Shown: positions 20,796 to 31,110 of the stretch, in pieces
How the letters are laid out: the number at the start of each line of letters is the position of its first letter
How positions within the stretch are numbered: the stretch's first letter is position 1
DNA from: Scilla litardierei
Taxonomy: Eukaryota > Streptophyta > Magnoliopsida > Asparagales > Asparagaceae
Length of the DNA: 64,000 bases
Direction: 5' to 3'
Assembly (NCBI GenBank): GCA_030789695.1
Contig: CM061133.1
Span: 99,281,128 to 99,345,127, forward strand
The notes under the pieces: generated by a model
What the model saw: only the letters and a program-made list of their open reading frames with translations
Databases searched by the model: none
What the model was told of the DNA's origin: nothing
Position numbers and translations under genes: made by a program

Positions 20796-22621
20796 TGATC
20801 GCTTCACAATGTAACCCAAAAAGAGCGACCGTGTAGTTTTACCGCAAGCGCACGGAGTAGCGGCGAGCGGGTATCGAACACAGGGAGGACGAATGACGGT
20901 GTCTTCTCCGAACAACCTGGCTATAGGAACAGAAAAGATGGAATTTTCCTTTCGGTGATTCTGTCACAATCGTCAGACAAAGTATAGAGATATAGAATCA
21001 ATTAAAGACGTCTATGGAATGGGGAATCCCCGCTACTCACCGTACTTCGTCAATGTGATTCATTGGTATCACAGTTGCTAGGGTAGAATTTCGGATGAAC
21101 TAGTTGCAACTGAATGTAAAACCTAGCTCACGCTCTCGCGCTGTTGCCGGTCTATAGCTAACCTAGATTTGGGTCCAATCTCTTGCAAACACTAGCCTAG
21201 GCAAGCTAGCATTAGGATCAACATCATCGTTTAATCGCGTCCCGAGCCCACTCTCGTGCAAACTCGGGCCGCGACCTAGGTTGGGATAGCTCCTACCCAT
21301 CCAATCTCTTGCAAACGGGTATCGGCATGGAATTGCAACCGAGAACCCTAGTATCGGTCCAATCTCTTGCAAACCGATACTACGGAAACTCGATTTCAAC
21401 CCAATTCGGATTTCTAGGGTTTCCTATCGAATTGGGATCCAATCTCTTGCAAATCCCAATCGATATGAACACCTAGCTATCCGTAATAAATCGATCCCAA
21501 ACTAACCCTAATAGAAATTCTAGCAATATTTCTATCAAATCATCACAAATCGGAAATTGGGCTCGTAGGGTTCATCCCCACGCCCCAAGACGTTAGGACT
21601 ACTCACAATTCATATCACAAATGCAAAAATAATCAATGGAAATAACAATAGGATTCATCACAATATTCAAATAAGCAATAAAAATAAGATTTTTAATGGA
21701 GAGGGAGACAAACCAATAGAGTTCTCTAAGAATCCAACAAAAATAAACTTTTCTCTCCTCTCCAATCACAATAATCAAAAGCTAAAAAGTTTAATCTAAA
21801 AAGCTGCAAAAAGTAAAGGAAAAAAGCTCTCTAACCTAGGTCAAAAACTGGGGTTAAATACCCCCCAAAATCGTCCAAAAAACTGTGACCAAAATGCCCC
21901 TGCGCAGCCTGAAAATCGCAATTTACGCTACAGGCAGCGCGGCTCACTCGGCCGAGTGACAAAAGTCGCTCGGCCGAGTAAGAAACCCTGAGAATTTCCA
22001 GTAAGTCTGGGTCTTCGGGGGTCTTCACTTCGGGGGTCGCTCGGCCGAGTGAGTTGTCGTCACTCGGCCGATGGCTTCTATATACTCGGGCGGTCGGCAT
22101 TTTCCACTCGGCCGAGTGGGTCTTCTGAAGCTCAGGCAGACGAAAAACAGTAAGTTGGCTCTTTTTGATGGGCGTCGTCTGAGTGCCACTCGAGCTGACG
22201 GGGTCTAGTCACTCGGCCGATGTGGCTTCCGATGCTCGGCCGAGTGCACACATGAAGTGTGTCCGATCTGGTCGGCCGAGCTGTGTCTCGCTGGTCGGCC
22301 GAGTGACTCCTTCACTCGGCCGAGTGAGACACCAAAAATGCCCATTCAGCTTGTTTTTTCTTCCTCGTCGCTCCTGCGACGTTCTTTCTTCCTCCGCTCC
22401 TCTCCAATGGCAAAATACCCCTCGGGGAGGTAGTCGGTGACACTCTGGAGTAGGCGTATCTCGGGATCGCTCCAAATCGCTCCAAATCACCTGAAATACG
22501 ACAAAAACAACAAATCGTGAAAAGTATCGCAATATCGTCGATATATCGTGAAAAACATGATTTGAGCGATCTAAATGGCATGCAAACATGCGGAAAAAAG
22601 GTGTAAAATATGGAGTGATCA
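20796..22621 (-). repeat. 5' LTR of outer Athila-type element
   Basis: This copy of 77-1900 has the TATA-like TATTTAA at 21860-21854 (minus), palindromes at about 21945-22330 and the stem-loop array at about 21235-21465. Here the third hairpin stem is longer and perfect (AGTATCGG/CCGATACT, about 21350-21382). The left LTR has a mismatch there, so the left copy seems to have decayed. Confidence 0.93.
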
Positions 22622-22626
22622 CCCTT
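22622..22626. repeat. Target site duplication (right), outer element
   Basis: The bases ccctt directly follow the right LTR and match 72-76. Confidence 0.93.
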
Positions 22627-23281
22627 AGAGCTCGGATCTGTGTCCGTCCTAAGTCGAACGGACTACAGAGGCAAAAAACACACCGGAAAATAAAAAACTA
22701 TCTAGCTAAACAATTTAGCAAGGCCCTGAGGGAGCCAGAACCTAGCCCGATCTATGCCAACTTGGGGTGATCTGACCACCCCAAGAGGGATCTATCCTAC
22801 TGCGACGTAATTAAATTACACTAAAATTACTTAGAGAACATACCCGAAATCTCGACCCTGGGGCGGGCAAGATGTACCGCACCGTCTGCTGACGCTCCTC
22901 GTAGCCGAACCGCCTTAACTCGATCCACCCGAGCCAGCTCGCACCCTCGAACCGATCTGCCCGAGCCGACTCCCGCCTTCAAGACGATCACACGCGGTAG
23001 AAGGTTTCACTTGAGTAGACCCAAGTCTTAGATGTCTGGATCCGAATCCAAACCTCCTTTGTAGTCATGCTAGGACTAGTCGGGACAATAGGAAGAAGAG
23101 AGAAAGAATAGTTTAGTCGTAGATCGAGCTTGCTCTAAAATCCGGAGCTACTCGATCGAGGACTTGGTGCTTCTTTCAACGAAGAGAGTGCATCCCTATT
23201 TATATAGGGAGTCGACATTTCTAATTTCGTTATGAGCAATGTGGGACAAAACAAATAGAAGAGAAAATTAATTAAGCTAAT
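22627..23281 (-). repeat. LTR portion of the host Ty1/copia element, cut by the outer Athila element and the assembly gap
   Basis: On the minus strand the segment reads GTCCCACATTGCTCATAA (about 23242-23225), then a TATA box CTATATAAATAGGG (about 23207-23194), then a transcribed leader. This is the usual promoter layout of plant copia LTRs. Copia RT remains on the same strand lie beyond the gap, so it is probably the 3' LTR. Its 5' end is in the gap, and its other end continues at 76-1 across the Athila insertion. No coding sequence is seen. Confidence 0.5.
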
Positions 23282-23781
23282 NNNNNNNNNNNNNNNNNNN
23301 NNNNNNNNNNNNNNNNNNNNNNNNNNNNNNNNNNNNNNNNNNNNNNNNNNNNNNNNNNNNNNNNNNNNNNNNNNNNNNNNNNNNNNNNNNNNNNNNNNNN
23401 NNNNNNNNNNNNNNNNNNNNNNNNNNNNNNNNNNNNNNNNNNNNNNNNNNNNNNNNNNNNNNNNNNNNNNNNNNNNNNNNNNNNNNNNNNNNNNNNNNNN
23501 NNNNNNNNNNNNNNNNNNNNNNNNNNNNNNNNNNNNNNNNNNNNNNNNNNNNNNNNNNNNNNNNNNNNNNNNNNNNNNNNNNNNNNNNNNNNNNNNNNNN
23601 NNNNNNNNNNNNNNNNNNNNNNNNNNNNNNNNNNNNNNNNNNNNNNNNNNNNNNNNNNNNNNNNNNNNNNNNNNNNNNNNNNNNNNNNNNNNNNNNNNNN
23701 NNNNNNNNNNNNNNNNNNNNNNNNNNNNNNNNNNNNNNNNNNNNNNNNNNNNNNNNNNNNNNNNNNNNNNNNNNNNNNNNN
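23282..23781. other. Assembly gap (500 N)
   Basis: A run of exactly 500 N, a conventional placeholder; the true size is unknown. The missing RT/RNase H part of the host copia element is expected here. Confidence 0.99.
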
Positions 23782-24786
23782 TTGATCATCTGTCATCCAT
23801 GTCATATTGGAAACTTGGAGTCAATAAATATTTTTACTGAAAGGTTACTACTCCCCATTAACCATGAATAAATTTTTAGTACTTCTCAAGTACTTAGAAT
23901 ATATCTTTTACTGTAATCCAAGACTATACTAAACCCTTTGTGGAAAAACATAGTGACATCCATGCTTCAATTGATTTCAACATCTCTATGTTGTTATCAA
24001 TCATAAGCACATAATACGCATACAGTAAAAGTATTAAGACATCGCTCCCACTAACCTTATGCATAATCCATCCTTATTTTGACGGAGTCAAACTCTTTAA
24101 TTATATCATCAATTTAGATGTTCCAGCTTCTTGACGTTTACTCTAATTCATATATAGATTTTGAGCGATCTGCATGCTCTCCCTTTGCTCCCATTGATTT
24201 CAAGTTCTCTAGATTGAGTCATGAAAAGCTGCTCTAGGAAGCATTCTCCAAATGGACTAAAGGATGGTTATCAGTGGTAAAATTTTGTCAAACCTTTTGA
24301 CGATATCCTTTTACCATCAACCTTGCCTAGTATGTCTCAATCTATTCCATTTGGAGTTCATAGCTTTTAGCTATCTTGCAGAGTCTCTGCTCTGTATGGC
24401 TTCTTGGAAAATAGTAAGACCACCATCAATCATGATGTCAACTACTTTTCCTAATTGGCTGAGTATGGTTAAGTATAACATTGATTTTGGTTATATTTCT
24501 TGATTATTTTCATTATGTGTTTCTGAAACACCTTCCAGTTCTATCATATTGCCTACTATCTCTTCACTAAGAAATACATAGTCTAATAAGGTGGCACATT
24601 GAGTAACAAAACTCTTTTGTTCCTCAGTATTCGTAGAAAATTCTTAGGATATATTACAAACTAAGAACAACAAGAAGTCTCATGCCTCAACCCCAAATCT
24701 TATCAAACGTAAGATTGGGTCTTTTTCTATCTCTCATATGGAATGTTAGGCATAGAGCCATCACGAATGGAAAAAGGGTCTACAGC
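23782..24786 (-). pseudogene. Host copia remnant: end of integrase and start of reverse transcriptase
   Basis: On the minus strand about 24745-24260 gives scattered matches to the copia integrase C-terminus and RT entry in shifting frames: a PYE segment, a VFLSEEIVGNMIELEG-like stretch, QPIRKSS, then FQEAIQSRDSAR followed by LKAMNS (the EAI..DS..WLEAM entry of copia RT). Many stops and frameshifts show an old copy. Below about 24250 the sequence is AT-rich with nothing certain. The strand and order fit the integrase remnant at 49938-50170, on the far side of the CACTA element. Confidence 0.55.
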
Positions 24787-24789
24787 CAT
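24787..24789. repeat. Putative target site duplication (left), CACTA element
   Basis: The bases cat match 49935-49937, directly after the TAGTG end of the right terminus. Three-base duplications are normal for CACTA elements. The left terminal inverted repeat is not preserved, so this match is only suggestive. Confidence 0.35.
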
Positions 24790-25080
24790 AGATATTTGGT
24801 CACAGACAATTCCGTGGCTGATAGTAGGATATCGGCCACAGATTTTTCCGTGGCTAAATATCCAGGGCTGAATAAAATATTGGCCCACGGAGTATTGCCT
24901 ACGGACTTTTTCGTGGGCATTAGTGGACATTCAGCTACGGAATTGTCCGTGGCCGATAACTATCAGCCATGGAAAAGTGGTGAAGAAATTTTCCATGGCT
25001 GTTACGTTTTAGCCAAGGATATTTCTGTGGCCAATAATTGTAACGACCATGGATATGTCCGTGGCTAAAGGTCCGTTGCC
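24790..25080 (+). repeat. Left subterminal repeat array of the CACTA element
   Basis: About ten palindromic units of the form GCCACGGA-nnnn-TCCGTGGC, followed by spacers such as CGATAAC. In En/Spm such subterminal repeats bind the TNPA protein and are needed for transposition; the same role is inferred here. The same unit recurs at 49392-49920. Confidence 0.75.
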
Positions 25081-25084
25081 AGTA

Positions 25085-25404
25085 AAATTTTTTACCCAAA
25101 TTGAGGGAGCCCGTGCCCCCCCAATTTGGGTAAGATTTCACTTTTCATTCGTGGAGAGAAAGAGAGATTGAGAGAGTGAGATATAGAGAGTGAGAGGGAG
25201 AACGACGATGACAAACGACACCGACACTGACGAATACAGCCGCTGCGCAAGGTACGCTTTGAACTTAAGGAGGAGAGCAGGAGCTGGGGTGACGACGGTT
25301 GCCGACGCCCCCCTCCACCCCCTCTCTCTCCTACTCCCCCAATCCCAGACCCCAACCCCTCACCGACCCATCCCTCACCAGCGACCCCCCTCTCGAGAAA
25401 TGTG
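25085..25404 (+). other. CACTA 5' non-coding: hairpin, GA-rich run
   Basis: A hairpin with arms TTACCCAAATTG/CAATTTGGGTAA (about 25090-25131) is followed by a GA-rich stretch (25150-25200) and a C-rich stretch. No gene is seen. Confidence 0.5.
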
Positions 25405-25975
25405 TTAATTGTTAGGGTTAAGGTTAGGGGTAGGGTTAAGGTTATGTGTAGGGTTAGGGTTTGGGTTTGGGGTTGGGTTTGGGTTGGGGATGGGGTTCTG
25501 GTTAGGGTTGGGGTTGGGGTTGGGGTTGGAGTTGGGGTTGGGGTTGGGGTTGGGGTTTTGGTTGCGTTAGGGTTGGGGTTGAGTCTAGGTAAGGGGTTGG
25601 AGCTAGGGTTAGGGTATGGTAAGTGGTTCGGTTTGGGGTGAGGGTCTAAGGTAGGGGTTCAGTTTAGGTGTTAGGGTAGGGTAGGGTTTAAAAATATGGT
25701 TTTGGGTTAGGGTTCAGTTAGTGTTAGGGTTGGAGTCAGTGCTAGGATTAGGGTTGAGGGTATGGTTGAGGTTATGGTAGAGGGTTAGGTGTCAGACTGG
25801 GGTTGAGGGAAGGTTTTGGGTTGTGGTTAGGGTTAAGGTTATGGTTATGGTTAGGAAATGGTCAGGGTGGGTTAGGGTTCAATTAGGGTTGGGCTTGGGT
25901 TTGGGTTTGGGTCTAGGGTATGGGTTGGTGCTAGGGTTGGGGGAGGGGTAGGGGTAGGGGTGAGGGTGATGGTGT
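25405..25975 (+). repeat. Degenerate telomere-like G-rich repeat tract
   Basis: About 570 bases of variants of GGGTTA and GGGTTT units (GGTTAGGG, GGGTTGGGGTT), related to the plant telomere unit TTTAGGG. It lies between the CACTA subterminal array and the transposase. The open frames through it are repeat translations, not a gene. Confidence 0.8.
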
Positions 25976-26143
25976 ACCATGGGACTTGCATCACGATGCA
26001 ATTTCAATATCCATCGCTATATTGAATTAATTTGGTAAAATCTGAATTGCAAAAGGAGAATACTCGTAAGAGGACCATGGCTTGGACTTAATCAAATCAA
26101 CTCCAACACTACGCTCTTGGTATACTCGTTAGACGACTGTGTC

Positions 26144-26440
26144 ATAAAATTTATTTTAGTTATACTGTCGATATCAAGGAAAAAGAGAATTTATTTTAAT
26201 TTTAGATTAATGAGAAACTAGCCATGTTAAAACATACAGTATTGGTATAAAATTTATTTTTGTTATAATGTCGATATCAAGGAAAAAATAGAATGTATAA
26301 TAATTTTAGATTAATGAGAACCTAGCCATGTTAAAACATACACTCTTGGTATAAAATTTATTTTAGTTATATTGTCGAAATCAAGGAAAAAATAGAATTT
26401 ATTTTAATTTTAAATTAATGATAACATACACTCTTGGTAG
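26144..26440 (+). repeat. Tandem repeat, three units of about 104 bp
   Basis: Units starting ATAAAATTTATTTT at 26144, 26247 and 26351, the third incomplete. They lie just upstream of the tnpD-like gene, in the position of a promoter or leader. Confidence 0.8.
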
Positions 26441-26565
26441 CACAATGATAGCCGCATACTTTTATAAAAGAGTCGACTATCATTTAAAGGTTCTCAAAAT
26501 AGTTAATTTAGAAATATATATATGGTTGATACACAATGACATATAAATTTCATCGTCAATTACAG

Positions 26566-29500
26566 ATGCTGGAGGTTCATGACAAGTCGTTTATGGAAAT
26601 AACGGATCTAAACATGACTGGAAACCGAAGATAATTAGAGGGGCTAGATGCATTCTTAGCGTACGCTGATGCCAACCCTCTAAGCATGTCCAGTGGAAAA
26701 ATCTGTTGCCCTTGCAAGGGGTGCCAGAACAATGAGATCCTTCAGAAGTACATTGTACGTATCCATTTGGTGTCTCAAGGGTTCGATCCCAATTATCAAT
26801 TTTGGAGTTACTATGGAGAAGTTATCGTAACAGAGGAGATACTTAGGGCAGAAGAGCGTATTGTGCATGGAGATCAAAGGACAGATGACATAGATACAAT
26901 GCTGGAAGATATTGGTGCTCCTAGCGGAAACAAGTATGATGATAATCTTCACACTGTTGACTATGATCGATTGATGAAATTAGTGGAGGATAATGAGTCT
27001 GATTTATACGAAGGATGCACGGAGTTCAAGATGCTATCATTCATGGTTAGACTGTTGCATATCCAAACACTAAGCAGAATGGCGATTACACATTTTGAGA
27101 TGTTGTTGGATTTGTTGAGAAGGGTAATTCCCGGTGGGCAGGACATCATTCCAGCTACTCATTATGAAGCGAGCAAAATCGTTTTTACGTTAGGGCTCGA
27201 TTACAAGAAAATTGACGCATGCCCTAACGATTGCATTCTATACTACAAATACAACAATGGCCTACACGAATGTTCAACGTGTCATGTTCACCGGTGGCAA
27301 GTTGAACAAAGAACATGTGTGACGAGGGATGGTCCTACAGTTCAAAAGAAGAAGCAGACTCCGGCGAAGGTTCTCCGATATTTCTCAATTATACCAAGGT
27401 TGCAGAAGTTTTTCATGTCTACTGAATTGGCAGGAAAAATGCAATGGCATGCCACCGACCACATAGAAGATGGAAAATTGTGGCATCCTGCCGATGGGGA
27501 AGCATGGAAGCATATCGGCCGTATTTATCCCAACTTTGCAAGGGAGACGAGGAATCTTAGGCTTGGTCTCGCAAGCGATGGGTTTAATCCATTTGGAGTG
27601 ATGAGCTCTGGTTGGTCCACTTGGCCCGTGTTGCTGACCCTGTATAACCTCCCGTCTCATATGTGCATGAATCAACCATACTTGATACTGTCACTATTGA
27701 TTCCTGGGAAATACTTGCCTGGAAATAATATCGATGTTTTCATGCAGCCCTTAATTGATGATCTGAATCTTTTATGGGAATAAGGTGTGAGCACTTTCGA
27801 CGCCATGACAAAGCAAAGTTTTTACATGCGTGCTATTTTTTGTGGACGGTAAACGACTTCCCGGCGTATGCTAATCTATCTGGTTGGTCGACGAAAGGTA
27901 GGACGGCTTGCCCGGTTTGCATGACAGGTTATAAGGGAACATTCTTGGAATATAGCCGTAAGTTTTGCTTTTGGCAGAACAGAAGATGGTTACATGCTGG
28001 TCATAGTTATAGGAGACAAGGAAATTTGTTCAACGGCAAAACCGAACGCTGAGAAGCCCTAAAGTAACTAACTGGAGAGGACATATTTAAAGCACTTCAT
28101 CCTTTGCGGAGAGTGAAGTTTGGAAAGAACAGATATAGCAAAGAGCACCCTCTTGGTGTTAGAAGGAAGATTGCAATGTGAAAAGGAAAGAGCAAGGGCA
28201 AAGTCAAGGGCAAGGGAAAACATAAAAGAAGAACGCTTCGAGTGTCACGCACAGATTCTAACACAGCAAATGTTCGAATACTACCAAGTGGTTGGTCAAA
28301 GTTTAGTATTTTCGTCCAATTGGCATATGGATGAATTTGAAAATACGTCACAACCTGGACGTCATGCACATCGAAAAGAACATATGTGAAAATCTGTTGT
28401 ATACCTTGATGCAAGACACCAACAAGTCAAAAGACGGAGTAAAGGCTCGGCTTGACTTAAAAGAATTGATTATATGTCCTGAATTGCAGGCTGTACAAAA
28501 GGAAATTACAAGTACGACCTGCCAGCTTCTTGGGTCACCCTGTCAAGAGATGAAATTCATAATCTGTATGTGTTTCTCAAGTCATTGAAGACACCAGATG
28601 GATATGCTTCGAATATATCAAGATGTGTTCACATAGACCAGATGAAGATATTTGGATTGAAGACACATGATTTTCATATCTTACTACATCAGTTGCTTCC
28701 GGTTGCTTTACGTCATATCGATAAGAAGCATGCAAAAGTCCTAATACCGTTCTATGGGTTCTTCAGGCAGGTGTGTTCGAAGGTGATAGACGTTGGTGAG
28801 TTTGAAGATTTAGAGGCGCGGGTTATCCTTGCACTGTGTAATATAGGAAAAAAATTTCCCCCTTCATTCTTTACAATCATGGTTCATCTTACTATGCACC
28901 TGGCATAGGAGGCCCGCATTGCAGGGATGGTACAATATCGGTGGATGTACTCCGTTGAAAGGTGAACACCGTGCCATATATTATTCTATTTTGCTAGGAA
29001 CAAAATTAAACATGAATATGAATCTTTTTTGAACAACAGGTATATAGGGTTCAGGAAGCAACTTGTGCACAATCATGCACGGCCAGAAGGGTCAATATCC
29101 AAGAATTATACGTCAAACGAGGCATTGATGTTCATATCTCGTTATTTGCGGGATGTAGACACAAGGGTAAATCGTCTGGCAAGAGTTACTGATGGAGTAT
29201 TCTATAATGATTATGAAGAGGACACACGCTTTAGTAAAATTGAGTTTGAACAAGCACATTCATATGTTCTAAATAATCTACACATATTTGACTCCTATCG
29301 GAGGTAATAAAGCCGAGTTATTCGCTTTTGTAAGTGATGTAATTCCCAAGTTTTAATTGTTTTCTTTACTTGTCCCTCAGTCTTCATATAGAAGTACTCC
29401 ATGCTAAATTGCGTGCAAAAACTCTTAACCAAAAGGTTACGGATGCACACTCTAAAAAATTTACGTCATGGCAAAAACTGACGGTACGCGCATGATTTCT

Positions 29501-30137
29501 CACGATAGCTGCATACATGTCACAAAATCAATTTCGATAATTTGTGTATATGAGTGCAATTCGTATTTATCTTAAAGGTAGCAGAGCAATGTATTTGCAA
29601 TGCACGACTATCCGAGGATATCCAAAAATACGCCAGAGGTCCTGACGGCACAGTACATCGATATGGAGGTTATTCTATCAATGGTTATAGATTTAATACC
29701 ATTGAAGTTGAGAAGGACCGATACACCCAGAATAGTAGAATCTTCTTATCCTTTACGCAGTTGTCACATGCAAGATCTAGAGATCAACAACCAAAATAAG
29801 GTCAATATTCTATTATGGCCAGGTTGTAGATGAGGTTGAGTTATTTTATGGCTTTCGAAAGGAAGTGAGCCACGTTATGTTTAAGGTGCGGTGGTGTGAG
29901 CATGGAAAGAAGAAGGACGACTTGGGCTTCACGGTCGTTAATCTGAAGAAGGAAATCTATCCGGATGAGAAGTTCATGTTTGCCTCGCAAGCAAAATAAT
30001 GTTTTTATGTTAAATATATAATGGTGGACGAAGATTGGGTGGTTCTTAGAAATCCGCCTAGAGCATATGCACCGGATGAAACAGGTGCTGAAGAGGGCAG
30101 TGAATATGACGAAGATGTTGTAATCGTAGCAGATTAG
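26566..30137 (+). pseudogene. CACTA transposase (tnpD/TNP2 type), broken
   Basis: Domains in order: a transposase-associated domain with the CPCKGCQN cysteine motif (about 26566-26850), the TNP2-like catalytic domain (about 26990-28560, with LYEGC, HVHRWQ, WHPADGEAWK, DGFNPFG and DVMHIEKNICENLL), a DUF4218-type region (about 28590-29300, with MVHLTMHLA and ARPEGSI) and a DUF4216-type region (about 29580-30137, with LVN-like and FVASQAK-like segments). Stops include TAA near 26632 and TAA at 27781-27783. Frameshifts follow near 27840, 28330 and later. The family binds and cuts transposon ends. This copy cannot make the full enzyme. Confidence 0.88.
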
Positions 30138-30539
30138 TTCAATCGAGACAAATAATGAAACGACCGATGACATCACACCGCTGCGTATTGATATACCAGA
30201 TTTGGCGATCACAGGCATGGGTATTATATCAGCAGAGTGCAAAAGACGAAGAAACACAATAAACAAAGTCATTTCATCTACCATTCAGACTAGGTCACAA
30301 AGGGCGTCAACATCAACATCAAATTGTTGAACTTTTTTCAGTAATAAGCTAAAAAATATGTAAATGTATAAAGATGTTCATTACGATGATTTTGCTTGGA
30401 ATTAATAAAGAATGTGAATTACTCCATGGTTTACATCTCGTTTATTTTATATAAATTACGCAAATATTTATAGCACATAATCATCAATTTTTTAATTAAT
30501 AAATATTATGAAGTGCAGATGAAGAGAGTTTGGAATACG

Positions 30540-31110
30540 ATTTTTACACCTGGTACAGGGACATCCCAGACCTCCCGGTCATCTGGGGGCAGGTACACAT
30601 ATTTTTTTGGTTTAAATATGGCTGTATAACGTGCACAATTTAATTTGTTGAGAAACAAATGGTAAAATGCTTCATACATTTTCAGGCAGTGTAGGTCATG
30701 GCTCCCATCCGGGACATACCACCCCGCCATCTTTGTCAGGTATGCGTATGTTGTAGTACTACTGTATAACGTTCACAATTTAAATTTTTGTAAAAGTAAT
30801 TGGTAAAATGCTTCATACATTTTTCAGGTGGTGCAGGACATGGCTCCCCGGTGGCACATATCGCCCGCCATCTGGGACATGTACGCTTATTGTAGTTTTA
30901 GTATGTGTCTAAATGCGGTCCTTTTAAGTTTTTGTATAACTAATTGCATAACATTCTTTATATATTTTCAGGCACTGCAGGACATATACCCTTTTCCCCA
31001 CATACCCCACTGCCGACACGTACATGTACGCATATTTTTATTTTAAATGTTCAGTCCAGTTTGTTAAACTAATTGAATTTGCAATTGTCTTATTGCGTAT
31101 GGATGCAGGT
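30540..31110 (+). repeat. Four-fold tandem amplification of an exon-intron unit
   Basis: Units of about 145 bp begin near 30545, 30684, 30828 and 30972. Each has an acceptor TTTTCAG, a short exon with GGACAT and CC-rich codons, a GTACGC/GTATGC-like donor, and an AT-rich intron with the phrase ATGCTTCATACATTTT in two copies. Exon and intron were amplified together. This is the 5' part of the tnpA-like gene. Confidence 0.6.

Larger units (their letters stand above)
77..22621 (-). mobile_element. Outer Athila-lineage Ty3/gypsy element, non-autonomous, split by a nested element
   Basis: The element is bounded by two LTRs of about 1.82 kb (77-1900 and 20796-22621) with TG...CA ends and a 5-bp TSD. 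Reading the minus strand the order is 5' LTR, tRNA-Asp primer site, gag, protease, an internal promoter-like cluster, an ATHILA ORF-1-like gene, a purine-rich tract and the 3' LTR. I found no reverse transcriptase, RNase H or integrase, so it would depend on enzymes from elsewhere. The inner element 7815-18533 interrupts its protease. Without that insertion it is about 11.8 kb. Over the first 650 bp the two LTRs differ at roughly 2 percent of sites by eye, indicating a fairly recent insertion. Gag and the second gene both carry stops or frameshifts. Confidence 0.92.

Noticed and set aside
23272..23805. Long open frames of about 170-177 residues
   Set aside because: They run through the 500-N gap and consist almost entirely of undefined residues.
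25402..25641. 79-residue Val/Gly-rich frame
   Set aside because: It is a translation of the telomere-like repeat tract; no gene signals.
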